Origin: CAZGXI01 sp964529715
GTDB lineage: Bacteria; Chloroflexota; Anaerolineae; Aggregatilineales; Ch27
DNA length: 64,000 nt
Direction of reading: 5' to 3'
Assembly (NCBI GenBank): GCA_964529715.1
Contig: CAZGXI010000007.1
Span: 1 to 64,000, forward strand
Each line of letters begins with the position of its first letter. The first letter of the stretch is position 1. Shown here piece after piece: positions 50,751 to 59,253 of this stretch. A program made the translations under genes and the position numbers. A model generated the notes under the pieces. It saw only the letters and a program-made list of their open reading frames with translations, was not told the origin of the DNA and did no database searches.

Positions 50751-53171
50751 ATGAGTGAAACCTTTGAAGCCTACTGCGTGAAATGTAAGACCAGGCGCGT
50801 CATGGTTGACCCGCAAGCCGAATATGCACAAAACGGGACACCCAGAACACGCGGTAAATGTGCCGTCTGTGGGACAACGATCTTTCGGATAGGCAAAACC
50901 CCGGCGCACGAGGGAATCGCCAGACCGGAAGTCATCACGAAACCGGTCCGGCGCAAGAAATCGGGTGCGGACAAGGGCCGGAAAAACAGCGCCGGTAAAA
51001 AGGCCGCCGACGGTGGCAGGCGACGATATGGCCGCCTGGTGATCGTCGAGTCCCCGGCCAAAGCGCGCACGGTGGGTCGTTTCCTGGGCAAAGGGTATAC
51101 CGTGCAGGCCTCGGTGGGCCATGTGCGCGACTTGCTGCGTTCCCAGCTTTCGGTGGACGTGGAACATGACTTCGCGCCAAAGTACCGTGTGCCCAACGAA
51201 AAGCGCAAGGTCGTCAAGGAACTGAAGGCAGCGGCAGCAAAGGCCCAGGAAATCTACCTGGCGACCGACCCAGACCGCGAAGGCGAGGCCATCGCCTGGC
51301 ACCTGATCGCCGCCGCCGAGATCGAGGAAAGCCGCGCTCGGCGCGTCGTCTTCCACGAGATCACCGAACGGGCCATTCAGGAAGCCTTCGCACACCCGCG
51401 CCAGATCAACATGCCGCTGGTCAACGCACAGCAGGCCCGCCGCATCCTGGACCGGCTGGTCGGCTACAACATCACCGAACTGCTGTGGGACAAGGTACGC
51501 AACCGCCTTTCCGCCGGGCGTGTGCAGAGTGTGGCCCTGCGGCTGGTGGTGGACCGCGAGCGCGAGATCGAAACCTTCATCCCTCAAGAATACTGGACGC
51601 TCGATGCCGAGCTTGCCAAGTTGAATCTAAACGGTTCGGCGGCAGCGCCGAGTTTTGTGGCGCGGCTGGTGAAAATCGCCGGGGAGCCGGTCGATTTCCA
51701 CATTGAAGACGATGTTCGGCCTCACCTGGAAGCATTGGAAAAAAGCCAGTATGTCGTCCAGGAAATCAAACGTGGCACCAAACAGCGCCGCCCCGCCCCA
51801 CCCTTCACCACCAGCACCTTGCAGCAGGAAGCCTCGCGGCGGCTGGGCTTTAGCGCCCGGCGAACCATGCAGGTCGCCCAGGCGCTGTACGAGGGCATCG
51901 ACATCAATGGCGGGACCGTCGGCCTGATCACCTACATGCGCACCGACAGCACGACTGTCGCTGCCGAGGCGCAACATGAGGCCAGCGCCTTTATCCGCGA
52001 GCAATATGGCAAGGACTTTGCGCCTTCCAGCCCGCCCATCTACCGCACAAAGGCCAAAAGTGCCCAAGAAGCCCACGAGGCCATCCGACCGACCAGTGTC
52101 TATCGCACGCCAGACAGCATCAAACATGCCCTGACAGGCGAACAACTGCGGCTCTATACCTTGATCTGGCAGCGTTTCGTCGCCAGCCAGATGGTAAATG
52201 CCGTCTATGCCACCCAACGGGTAGACATCCTGGCCGGTCCGGCAGATGAGCCACAGAAGCCCTATCTGTTCCGCGTATCTGGCAGCATCGTGCGATTCCC
52301 CGGCTTCCTGCGCGTCTACGAGGAGGCGCGGGATGACGACACCACCGACGAAGACCTGAACCGGATCATCCCGGATATGGAGCCGGACGAAGTGCTTCGC
52401 CTGCTGCGGTTGCTGCCAGAGCAGCACTTCACGCAGCCGCCGCCGCGCTACACCGAAGCCACGTTGGTCAAGGCGCTCGAAGAAAAAGGCATCGGGCGGC
52501 CCAGCACCTACGCACCGACTGTCGCCGTGATCCAGAACCGCGACTACGTCACCCGTGAGGGTCGCCAGCTTGTGCCCACCCCAACCGGGCTGCTGGTCAA
52601 TGACCTGTTGGTGAAATACTTCCCGGACGTGCTGGACCCGAACTTCACGGCGCAGTTGGAAACCCGGCTGGACCAGATCGCCGCCGGGGGCAACGCGTGG
52701 GTGCCCATGTTGCGGGACTTCTACGGCCCGTTTTCGCAGCAGCTTGACCATGCCCGTCGGGAGCTCCCCTCGCAACGGCAGGTCGAGATGATCGGGCGCG
52801 ACTGCCCAGAATGCGACAGCCCGTTGATCCTGCGCTACGGGCGCTTCGGCAAGTTTATTGGTTGCTCACGCTATCCAGATTGCCGTTACAAAGAACCCTG
52901 GCTAGAAAAAACCGGTGTAGCCTGTCCGCACTGCGGCGGGGAACTGGTGGAAAAACGCAGCAAAAGGGGACGCCGCTTTTACGGCTGTGCGAACTTCCCA
53001 GCGTGTGGCTTCGTTTCCTGGAAGCGCCCGCTGCCCACACCCTGTCCCAACTGCGGTGGGCTGCTGGTCGATTACAACAAACAGTATGCCCAATGTACCC
53101 AGTGTAAGCAGCGGATTGAGAAAGAAGAGGCGCCCGAATCCTCCGACGAGATGCCGGAGCAAGCCTTCTAG
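50751..53171 (+). CDS. topA: DNA topoisomerase I with an N-terminal DUF5679-like zinc domain
   Basis: Relaxes negative supercoils (EC 5.6.2.1). 806 residues. An unusual N-terminal zinc domain of about 50 residues (AYCVKCKTRRVMVDPQAEY with KCAVCGTTIFRIGKT) matches the DUF5679 style, then a basic linker. The topoisomerase core has RLVIVESPAKARTVGRFLGK, DPDREGEAIAWHL (toprim), GRVQSVALRLVVDREREIET, the catalytic Tyr in GLITYMRTDSTTV, and GIGRPSTYAPTVAVIQNRDY. Three C-terminal zinc ribbons follow (CPECDSPL, CPHCGGEL, CPNCGGLL). ATG 50751 has AACAGG upstream. The 3' neighbour, cca, is convergent with a 6-nt gap. Confidence 0.95.
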   Translation: MSETFEAYCVKCKTRRVMVDPQAEYAQNGTPRTRGKCAVCGTTIFRIGKTPAHEGIARPEVITKPVRRKKSGADKGRKNSAGKKAADGGRRRYGRLVIVESPAKARTVGRFLGKGYTVQASVGHVRDLLRSQLSVDVEHDFAPKYRVPNEKRKVVKELKAAAAKAQEIYLATDPDREGEAIAWHLIAAAEIEESRARRVVFHEITERAIQEAFAHPRQINMPLVNAQQARRILDRLVGYNITELLWDKVRNRLSAGRVQSVALRLVVDREREIETFIPQEYWTLDAELAKLNLNGSAAAPSFVARLVKIAGEPVDFHIEDDVRPHLEALEKSQYVVQEIKRGTKQRRPAPPFTTSTLQQEASRRLGFSARRTMQVAQALYEGIDINGGTVGLITYMRTDSTTVAAEAQHEASAFIREQYGKDFAPSSPPIYRTKAKSAQEAHEAIRPTSVYRTPDSIKHALTGEQLRLYTLIWQRFVASQMVNAVYATQRVDILAGPADEPQKPYLFRVSGSIVRFPGFLRVYEEARDDDTTDEDLNRIIPDMEPDEVLRLLRLLPEQHFTQPPPRYTEATLVKALEEKGIGRPSTYAPTVAVIQNRDYVTREGRQLVPTPTGLLVNDLLVKYFPDVLDPNFTAQLETRLDQIAAGGNAWVPMLRDFYGPFSQQLDHARRELPSQRQVEMIGRDCPECDSPLILRYGRFGKFIGCSRYPDCRYKEPWLEKTGVACPHCGGELVEKRSKRGRRFYGCANFPACGFVSWKRPLPTPCPNCGGLLVDYNKQYAQCTQCKQRIEKEEAPESSDEMPEQAF

Positions 53172-53177
53172 CAGTGG

Positions 53178-54674
53178 CTATACGAGCAGCCGCCGGGCCA
53201 AGGCCAACGCCTCGGCAGCGGTATGAATTTCCCCTGCTGCTTGCGCCTCGCGGAGCTGTTCCAGCAGCAAACCGATCTGCGGACCGGGCGGGAGCGCCAG
53301 CGCGCGCATCAGGTCATCGCCCGTGACCAGAGGCGGCAGACTGGTCAAGGCCGGTGCATCCGCCTGATAAGCTGCTTCCAAGAGCGTGCCGACCGTTTGC
53401 AACAGATGGCTCCACGCGCCGGTTTCCAACGCCGGCCCGACAGTTGCTAGGTGATCGGCCAACGCCAACAGGCACACGTCTATCCCGGCGGGGCCGCAGT
53501 CGCGCCAGAAGCGATATACCGCCCGCCGGGAGAGGATTGGTTCCCCATCGAGCAGCAGCGGACGCAGGTGATGTCGCACGATGCCGCACAGCCGAACAAT
53601 TTCGCCTTTGCTCAGTTTCAGTGCCCGGCCCCGTTCTTCTGCCAGAACCGCCCCCGCCGCATCGTGTCCCCAAAAACGGATGCGCTCACCATCGACTTCC
53701 TGCGTGGCGGGTTTGCCGCTGTCGTGCAGCAGCGCCGCCAGGGTCAGCAAGGCCGTGTGCGGGCGTTCATCCGGCCAGGCCTGGGCCAGATGCGTCTGAA
53801 GCTGTGAGCGAAAGCGGTCCAACGCATAGACGATCAACCCCAAGCCGGCCTGCGCGGCATTGTCTTCGGTCCGCTGTGGGCTGATGGTATGCAGAACGGC
53901 AGCCAACCGCTCAACCGTCGCCAGAGTATGCTCCCACACATCGGAGCGATGCGGCAGACTCTGCTGGACGCCCCGCATGGCATTCACTTCCGGCACAATC
54001 AGCGCCAGCAGGCCGAGCGAATCCAGCACGCGCAGCCCTGCCGCCGGACGTGGGTCACCCAACAGCGCCATGAATTCATCTCGCACGCGCTCGGCAGAGG
54101 CAGCAATCAATCGCGGTCCTTCTCGCCGCAGATCAGACAGGGTCGCCGGTTCGATGCGCAGGTGAAAGCGTGTGCTCAACCGCACCGCGCGCAAGGCACG
54201 GATAGGATCGTCCGCCAGGGAAGTCGGGCTACATCGTCGCAGAATGCGGTTCTGAGCATCCGACAGGCCGTTCAAGGGATCGATCACGCCGTCCAGACTG
54301 CCGGCCAGAGGCACAGCCACCGCATTGAGCGTAAAATCACGCCCCTGCAGGTCTGCCAGCAGATCGCCCCCGCGAAAGTTGGCGACATCTACCACCCATC
54401 GTTTGCCCTCGCGCCAGAAGATCGCCCGACCCGTTTCACGTTCCGGATCCAGCTTGTAAAATTTTCCGCCCAGCGCGTCGGCAATCCGCCGCGCCACACG
54501 AAACCCGCCTCCAGGAACGACCAGATCAACGTCGTGAACCGGCAGCCCCCAGAACGCATCGCGGACAACACCGCCGACCAGGTAAACGGATGCCGCGTCC
54601 TCGCTCAGAATGCGCTGCAGGGTATTGACGACAGGCGTCCAATAGAGCGGACGCAGCGGCGGCTGAGTTTGCAT
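53178..54674 (-). CDS. cca: tRNA nucleotidyltransferase/poly(A) polymerase family protein with HD domain
   Basis: A 498-residue nucleotidyltransferase that adds or repairs the tRNA 3' CCA end, or adds A residues. Features: YLVGGVVRDAFWGLPVHDVD (GG..R and DxD metal site) near residue 35, RAIFWREGKRWVVDVANFRG, DFTLNAVAVPLAGSLDG, the RNA/tRNA-recognition helices DDPIRALRAVRLSTRFHLRI, and an HD-type domain with LAALLHDSGKPATQEVDGER. Sequence alone does not decide between CCA-adding and A-adding types. ATG 54674 is 2 nt after the hpt stop; a GTG at 54680 overlaps it as GTGA, so translation is coupled. Confidence 0.85.
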   Translation of the reverse strand: MQTQPPLRPLYWTPVVNTLQRILSEDAASVYLVGGVVRDAFWGLPVHDVDLVVPGGGFRVARRIADALGGKFYKLDPERETGRAIFWREGKRWVVDVANFRGGDLLADLQGRDFTLNAVAVPLAGSLDGVIDPLNGLSDAQNRILRRCSPTSLADDPIRALRAVRLSTRFHLRIEPATLSDLRREGPRLIAASAERVRDEFMALLGDPRPAAGLRVLDSLGLLALIVPEVNAMRGVQQSLPHRSDVWEHTLATVERLAAVLHTISPQRTEDNAAQAGLGLIVYALDRFRSQLQTHLAQAWPDERPHTALLTLAALLHDSGKPATQEVDGERIRFWGHDAAGAVLAEERGRALKLSKGEIVRLCGIVRHHLRPLLLDGEPILSRRAVYRFWRDCGPAGIDVCLLALADHLATVGPALETGAWSHLLQTVGTLLEAAYQADAPALTSLPPLVTGDDLMRALALPPGPQIGLLLEQLREAQAAGEIHTAAEALALARRLLV

Positions 54675-54676
54675 GA

Positions 54677-55252
54677 TCACGGCGTTTCGTCGGGCACGGC
54701 ATAAGCGCCTTGCCGCACCACACCGATGAACGGCAGGTTGCGGTAGAACTCGTCCAAGTCCAGGCCATAGCCGAAGACAAACTTATTGGGAATTTCAAAA
54801 CCCACGTAATCGACCAGGATGGGCACTTCCCGACGTTCTGGCTTGCTCAGCAGCGTGCATATCTTGATACTGGCAGGCTGGCGAGCCTGGAGCAAACGGA
54901 GAATGTAGTCAAGCGTATTGCCGCTGTCGATGATGTCTTCGATGATCAGCAAGTGACGGTTGGCGATGTTGGTATGCAGGTCCATATCGATGCGCACAGC
55001 GCCGGTGGTTTCGCGTGCAGCTCTGCCATAGCTCGAAACGGCCATAAAGTCAATGCAATGGGGCAGGGTGATGTGCCGCATCAGGTCCGCCAGAAAGAGC
55101 ATCCCCCCCTTGAGCACACATACCAACAACAGGTTTTCCGTCCCCGCATAGTCGGCGGAAATCTGCCGCCCCAGCTCAGCGATACGGGCCTGCAATGTCT
55201 GCTCGTCAATCAGCACTTCGTCCAGATAAAATTCGTAGGGCTTGGGCTTCAT
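54677..55252 (-). CDS. hpt: Hypoxanthine-guanine phosphoribosyltransferase
   Basis: Purine salvage: converts hypoxanthine or guanine plus PRPP into IMP or GMP (EC 2.4.2.8). 191 residues with LLLVCVLKGGMLFLADLMRH, IDFMAVSSYGRAARETTGAV, the PRPP-binding loop LLIIEDIIDSGNTLDYILRL, and C-terminal VDYVGFEIPNKFVFGYGLDL followed by DEFYRNLPFIGVV. ATG 55252 is preceded by GAGG at 6-7 nt; a GTG at 55264 is open. It is divergent from greA and drives cca downstream. Confidence 0.96.
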   Translation of the reverse strand: MKPKPYEFYLDEVLIDEQTLQARIAELGRQISADYAGTENLLLVCVLKGGMLFLADLMRHITLPHCIDFMAVSSYGRAARETTGAVRIDMDLHTNIANRHLLIIEDIIDSGNTLDYILRLLQARQPASIKICTLLSKPERREVPILVDYVGFEIPNKFVFGYGLDLDEFYRNLPFIGVVRQGAYAVPDETP

Positions 55253-55282
55253 GCGCGTCCTCACTCTGGTTTTGAGGGGATG

Positions 55283-55288
55283 ATTATA
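55283..55288 (-). promoter_or_regulatory. -10 element of hpt-cca
   Basis: Perfect TATAAT on the minus strand about 30 nt before hpt. The -35 is not clear. Confidence 0.45.
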
Positions 55289-55318
55289 CCGCGTCCCGGC
55301 GGAATTTTAGGGTCTGCC

Positions 55319-55347
55319 TTGACCGGAGAGCGATCCCGGTGTACGCT
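55319..55347 (+). promoter_or_regulatory. greA: Promoter of greA
   Basis: TTGACC (55319-55324), 17-nt spacer, TACGCT (55342-55347). The -10 is weak. Confidence 0.5.
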
Positions 55348-55387
55348 AACGCTGTCTTTAACGGGACGGATGTCGAGGACAGTAGCA

Positions 55388-55858
55388 ATGGCGGATGAAC
55401 GATACCTGACCAGAGAAGGCGCAGAAGAACTGCGCCGCGAACTGGACGAACTGATCCGGGTCAAGCGGCCTGCGCTGGCGCAACGGCTCAAAGAAGCGAT
55501 TGCGCAGGGCGATCTGTCTGAAAATGCCGATTATCACGATGCCAAAGAGCAGCAGGCGTTTCTAGAAGGCCGTATTCGCTATCTGGAAACCACGCTCCGC
55601 ACGGCGACAATCATCGACGGCAGCAGCGACGGTCCTGATGGGACGGTGCGCGTTGGTATGCAGGTCACGCTTGAGTCGAAGGATGAGCCGGACGAGACGT
55701 ATACCATTGTCGGCGCCGCAGAGGCCAACCCCAGGGAAGGCAAAATTTCCCACGAAAGCCCACTTGGCGCGGCGCTGATGGGCCGCAAGGTCGGCGACAG
55801 AGTGTCCATCGATGCCCCGGCAGGTAAACTGACCTTCAGGATCAAAGCGATCCGATAG
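55388..55858 (+). CDS. greA: Transcription elongation factor GreA
   Basis: Rescues backtracked RNA polymerase by stimulating cleavage of the nascent RNA. 156 residues: the N-terminal coiled coil with LTREGAEELRRELDELIRVK and QGDLSENADYHDAKEQQAFL (tip acidic residues D and E), then the C-terminal FKBP-like domain with TYTIVGAAEANPREGKISHE, SPLGAALMGRKVGDRVSIDA. ATG 55388 has GAGGA at about 10 nt. Monocistronic, ended by a strong terminator. Confidence 0.98.
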   Translation: MADERYLTREGAEELRRELDELIRVKRPALAQRLKEAIAQGDLSENADYHDAKEQQAFLEGRIRYLETTLRTATIIDGSSDGPDGTVRVGMQVTLESKDEPDETYTIVGAAEANPREGKISHESPLGAALMGRKVGDRVSIDAPAGKLTFRIKAIR

Positions 55859-55876
55859 CACGGGTCAAGAAAACCA

Positions 55877-55902
55877 AAGCCCCGCCACGCGGCGGGGCTT
55901 TT
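55877..55902. terminator. greA: greA terminator, probably bidirectional
   Basis: AAGCCCCGCC pairs with GGCGGGGCTT (10 bp, ACGC loop) followed by TT, with A residues on the other side, so it also suits the convergent gene. Confidence 0.85.
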
Positions 55903-55942
55903 CGATTCGGCGAGCAGGCCTGCCTGAGGAACGAGCCGCGCA

Positions 55943-57043
55943 CTACACCGGATAGGCCACATCTTCCCTGGAATAGGCCGCCAGATCGAGGGTCAGGCGT
56001 TCAAAGAAGCTGTTGGGCGGCAATGCCCCTGTACCGTATTCCATATCCCGGATGGTTGCCACAACGCGCAGCGTTTGCGTCTCCAAGACCACCTGGGCGC
56101 CGGGCTGGGCCAGCACCGGCTCGCCTTTGGGGGCGAGTTTGGCGCGAATGCCCTCGTCGTTATAGGCGTGCTGAGACATGATCACTTTTGTCACGGTGCG
56201 GATGTCATTCTTGTCGAACAGCCAGACCTCGGCTGCTGTGACCTTCTTCGGTGAGCCGACGCCGATAGTCTCCGAAATGCCTGCGCCACACTCTCCCAGG
56301 AACTGGTTGTTGGCATCCTCAATGCTGAACGAGTCATCGAAGAAATCGTCGCCCTGACGATACACCGAGAGGAATTGGGCAACTGGCGGCGCGCCGCCGG
56401 CCTGCACGACCGCAGCAGCCTCAGCCTCACGCTGGCGAATAGCTTCCTCGCGCGCCTGGCGAATTTCCGCCGAACTAGCCGCCGTGCTCACGCTCTCGTC
56501 CCGGCGGCGGCGCTTGAAGGGATTGAACAGCTTGATCATGCCCTTGAGCGTGTTGCCGTACATGCCCCAGAAGATGATCGCCACCGCGCCGACCAGCGCA
56601 ATGATCAACACCAGCACGATGGGACTCATCTGCTGGAGAAAACCCGGCTTGAGTTTGTCCAATACGATATTCGTGGAGGTTGCGCCTGACCCTTCGGCAA
56701 TCGGGCGGATGGCGTTAAGGCGTCCGACCAACTGGGCATCTCCGGCGTTTTCGCTGATGAGCCGATCAATGATACTGACGGCGTCACCGACCATCGCCAG
56801 TTGCCGCCCGGCGTTAATCCGGTCGTTGGTCTGGGCAAACTGGGCCGCGACCATTTTGACCCATTCGTCCTGATAACTCCGTTCCAGGTGGACCGGCTCG
56901 GCGTTTAGCCAGATAGTCGGCGCGACCCCGTAGGCCCAGATCAGGCCGATGATCAGACCGATGAGAATCAGTCCCAGCCCGATCAAGCGGGACCGGGAGT
57001 TGCCGATGATCACTCTCCACTGTTCCGGTGATAGCAAGGACAT
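55943..57043 (-). CDS. Two-TM protein, function unknown
   Basis: A 366-residue membrane protein that I do not recognise. TM1 (LIGLGLILIGLIIGLIWAYG) is near the N-terminus, followed by an external helical domain of about 90 residues (EWVKMVAAQFAQTNDRINAG). TM2 (SPIVLVLIIALVGAVAIIFW) is near 150. The cytoplasmic part has a charged helix (AEIRQAREEAIRQREAEAAA) and a beta-rich C-terminal domain (QFLSVYRQGDDFFDDSFSIE). It may be a membrane scaffold. ATG 57043 with AAAGG/AAGGG close upstream. The 57044-57253 gap holds no gene I can see. Confidence 0.65.
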   Translation of the reverse strand: MSLLSPEQWRVIIGNSRSRLIGLGLILIGLIIGLIWAYGVAPTIWLNAEPVHLERSYQDEWVKMVAAQFAQTNDRINAGRQLAMVGDAVSIIDRLISENAGDAQLVGRLNAIRPIAEGSGATSTNIVLDKLKPGFLQQMSPIVLVLIIALVGAVAIIFWGMYGNTLKGMIKLFNPFKRRRRDESVSTAASSAEIRQAREEAIRQREAEAAAVVQAGGAPPVAQFLSVYRQGDDFFDDSFSIEDANNQFLGECGAGISETIGVGSPKKVTAAEVWLFDKNDIRTVTKVIMSQHAYNDEGIRAKLAPKGEPVLAQPGAQVVLETQTLRVVATIRDMEYGTGALPPNSFFERLTLDLAAYSREDVAYPV

Positions 57044-57253
57044 ACCCTTTGACCTTTCTCATCAGGCGGCGCGGCGCGGTCCCCAGGTTATCCAGGGCAA
57101 CTATCGTTCGCCTTATTGTACAAGACGGCCCAAAGCGGGCACAAATGCCGCAAAAAAACGGGATATAAACAGACTATATACGATTCGCCAATCCACGCAA
57201 GCCAAAACGCCGCCGGGAACGCTCCCTCGGGCAAAGGCTACGCCAAACGACGA

Positions 57254-57814
57254 TCATTCCCCTGGCCGCTCAAAAAACCACAACAGCGTATTACCATAGA
57301 TACGCTCATCATAGCTTTCTAACACGTCCAACGGAACCGTCTCCTGCTCGTTTGGATCGATCTGCACCACCACGATGCCGTCGGGATTCAACCAATCCGG
57401 CTGCTCGTCTAGTTGAACGAGCGCCTTCTTCCATAATCCCTGATACTGCGGCGGGGCAATGTACACCACATCGAACGGCTGCGCCGGTCCGCGCGCGAGG
57501 TATTCAAACACATCGGCGCGCACGACCTCGGCATCCTCCGCCAGGCCAGTCAGGGCCAGGTTCGCGTGAATGGTCTGCACGGCCAGCCGCGCATTGTCTA
57601 CAAACACGGCGCGAGCCGCACCCCGGCTGAGCGCCTCGATGCCCACGCTCCCCGTCCCGGCGAACAGGTCCAGCCAGACACTGTCATGCACCACTGGCGA
57701 GAGAATGTTGAATAGCGCCTCTTTGACGCGATCCATCACCGGGCGCGTGCCTTCTCCTGGCACCATCTTCAACCGTCGCCCTTTGGCTTTGCCAGCAATC
57801 ACGCGGATAGACAC
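57254..57814 (-). CDS. rsmD: 16S rRNA guanine-N2 methyltransferase family (RsmD), altered active site
   Basis: A 186-residue SAM-dependent methyltransferase. It matches RsmD, which methylates G966: MSIRVIAGKAKGRRLKMVPG, GTRPVMDRVKEALFNILSPV, WLDLFAGTGSVGIEALSRGA (SAM site) and LNPDGIVVVQID. The family motif IV is normally (N/D)PPY/F; here the site reads VVYIAPPQYQGLW, so the Asp is replaced by Ala. The enzyme may have adjusted its chemistry or be weakened. It stands next to the URO-D gene in a minus-strand set. Confidence 0.85.
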   Translation of the reverse strand: MSIRVIAGKAKGRRLKMVPGEGTRPVMDRVKEALFNILSPVVHDSVWLDLFAGTGSVGIEALSRGAARAVFVDNARLAVQTIHANLALTGLAEDAEVVRADVFEYLARGPAQPFDVVYIAPPQYQGLWKKALVQLDEQPDWLNPDGIVVVQIDPNEQETVPLDVLESYDERIYGNTLLWFFERPGE

Positions 57815-57841
57815 CGCCGTCGAGGCCCCTTTCTGTGGCGC

Positions 57842-58831
57842 TCAGGCCATTTGATCGACCACCGCGCGGATGGCGCGAATATTCGACAGCGGCGTCGTGG
57901 TCATGATGACGCAGCCCGTAGAGAGAATAAAACGGCGACCACCGGTCTGCTCGATGGCATTGCGCGCCTGCTCGCGGACCTCGGCGGGGGTGCCATTGTG
58001 CACCGGGTTCCAGCGCGCCAGTCCCCCACACACCGCGCCGGGAAATTTCGTTTTGCCCAGCGCCAGGTCAGGGTCAGTCTCACGATCATGCCAGTTAAGC
58101 GCCTGTACGGGGTAATCGGCTACCAGGTCGAACATCGGCGACTCGCCATGCAGATGCACCATGTTCAGCCACCATCGGCTGCTCAACGCCTCCAGAATAC
58201 GCAGGTCATAGGGTCGTCCAAAGGCCCGGTACTCATCCTCGCTAAGCAGGTCATAACTGGCGTGCTGGATGGCGTAAAAGATGCCGTCGATGCCGGTACG
58301 CTGTAGTTCTTCGAGGAAGCGGAGCGTGCTTTCCGTGATGGTATTCAGGCCCGTATGGAGGCGCTCCGGCGCGGTGCGGAGGTGATTGATCAGGCGCGCG
58401 CCGCCGGCGATATTTTTGGCCTGAGCCAGCGGACTGAAGATCGTTTGCAGGACGGGGGTTCCGCCCTGCAAGCCTTCGACGATCAGCCGCACACACTCCA
58501 ACTGCCGACCCAATGCACCACGCGCCGGTTCCAGCACGCGCAGGCGCGTCCAGTCTAGCGATCGTTCGACGGCGCGGCGGGTATACTCGCGGGTGCCCTC
58601 CAGCGACCCGACCCACTGATCCTGCACCCCATAGTCACTGATACAAAAGCTGCTGGCCGGGGTGATCTTGACGAAATCGAAGTCATAGCGGCGTTGAAAC
58701 TCCAGGGTCGATTCGGCCAGGTCCGCCGGGCGCTGGTCATCGCCGGGCCAGTGCCGCCACAGGGCCACCGGCACACGATCAACAGCTTCGCCGGCAATCG
58801 CCCGTTCCAGGCGCTCTCGTTTGGATGTCAT
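57842..58831 (-). CDS. Uroporphyrinogen decarboxylase (URO-D) family protein
   Basis: A 329-residue TIM-barrel protein of the URO-D superfamily, which includes HemE and the corrinoid methyltransferases MtaA/CmuA. Visible parts are SKRERLERAIAGEAVDRVPV and VALWRHWPG (N-terminal signature with RxP), DFDFVKITPASSFCISDYG, GGTPVLQTIFSPLAQAKNIA, and the C-terminal HLHGESPMFDLVADYPVQAL with NWHDRE (His/Cys region) and ILSTGCVIMTTTPLSNIRAI with the Cys. The His and Cys resemble the zinc site of corrinoid or thiol methyltransferases rather than the substrate Arg set of HemE. Its ATG overlaps the stop of the TPR gene (ATGA). Confidence 0.8.
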   Translation of the reverse strand: MTSKRERLERAIAGEAVDRVPVALWRHWPGDDQRPADLAESTLEFQRRYDFDFVKITPASSFCISDYGVQDQWVGSLEGTREYTRRAVERSLDWTRLRVLEPARGALGRQLECVRLIVEGLQGGTPVLQTIFSPLAQAKNIAGGARLINHLRTAPERLHTGLNTITESTLRFLEELQRTGIDGIFYAIQHASYDLLSEDEYRAFGRPYDLRILEALSSRWWLNMVHLHGESPMFDLVADYPVQALNWHDRETDPDLALGKTKFPGAVCGGLARWNPVHNGTPAEVREQARNAIEQTGGRRFILSTGCVIMTTTPLSNIRAIRAVVDQMA

Positions 58832-59160
58832 CCCAGGATTTCCTGAAGCGCGACAATCTGCTGGTTAACCATCCGGGACATGATTGTCACGCGGTTTGCC
58901 GCGTCTTCCATGCTGACATCGACGCGCGCAAGCAGATCAAGCACACGTTGGAAGTTTTCCAGGGCCGCCTGCGATTGCCCGGCGCTTTTCTGCGACAGGG
59001 CCAGGCCGTAGAGGGTATCGATGTCGTCAGGCCGTTGCTCCAACAGCTTATTGAATTCTGCAATAGCCAGGTCATCCTTCCCTTGTACGTGATAAGTCCA
59101 CGCCTGTCCTAGCGGGCTACTGTAACGCTCAGCGGCAGGACTCGACGATTGCTTGGTCAC
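58828..59160 (-). CDS. Small TPR protein
   Basis: A 110-residue soluble protein with two to three tetratricopeptide repeats: GQAWTYHVQGKDDLAIAEFN, KLLEQRPDDIDTLYGLALSQ, KSAGQSQAALENFQRVLDLL. TPRs bind partner proteins. GTG 59160 has AAGGAGG five nt upstream, a strong site. Its stop overlaps the URO-D start as ATGA, so the two are translated together and may act together. Confidence 0.8.
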   Translation of the reverse strand: MTKQSSSPAAERYSSPLGQAWTYHVQGKDDLAIAEFNKLLEQRPDDIDTLYGLALSQKSAGQSQAALENFQRVLDLLARVDVSMEDAANRVTIMSRMVNQQIVALQEILG

Positions 59161-59253
59161 GGAAGCCTCCTTCGATGAGCACGGATACACATGGCTGCCA
59201 AAACGCTGCTGAATTTAAAGGGCATTATATCCTGCCCGATCCGGCAGGCAAAG

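Noticed and set aside
57044..57253. tRNA gene in the intergenic gap
   Set aside because: No GGTTCGA-type T loop or acceptor-stem pairing could be found.
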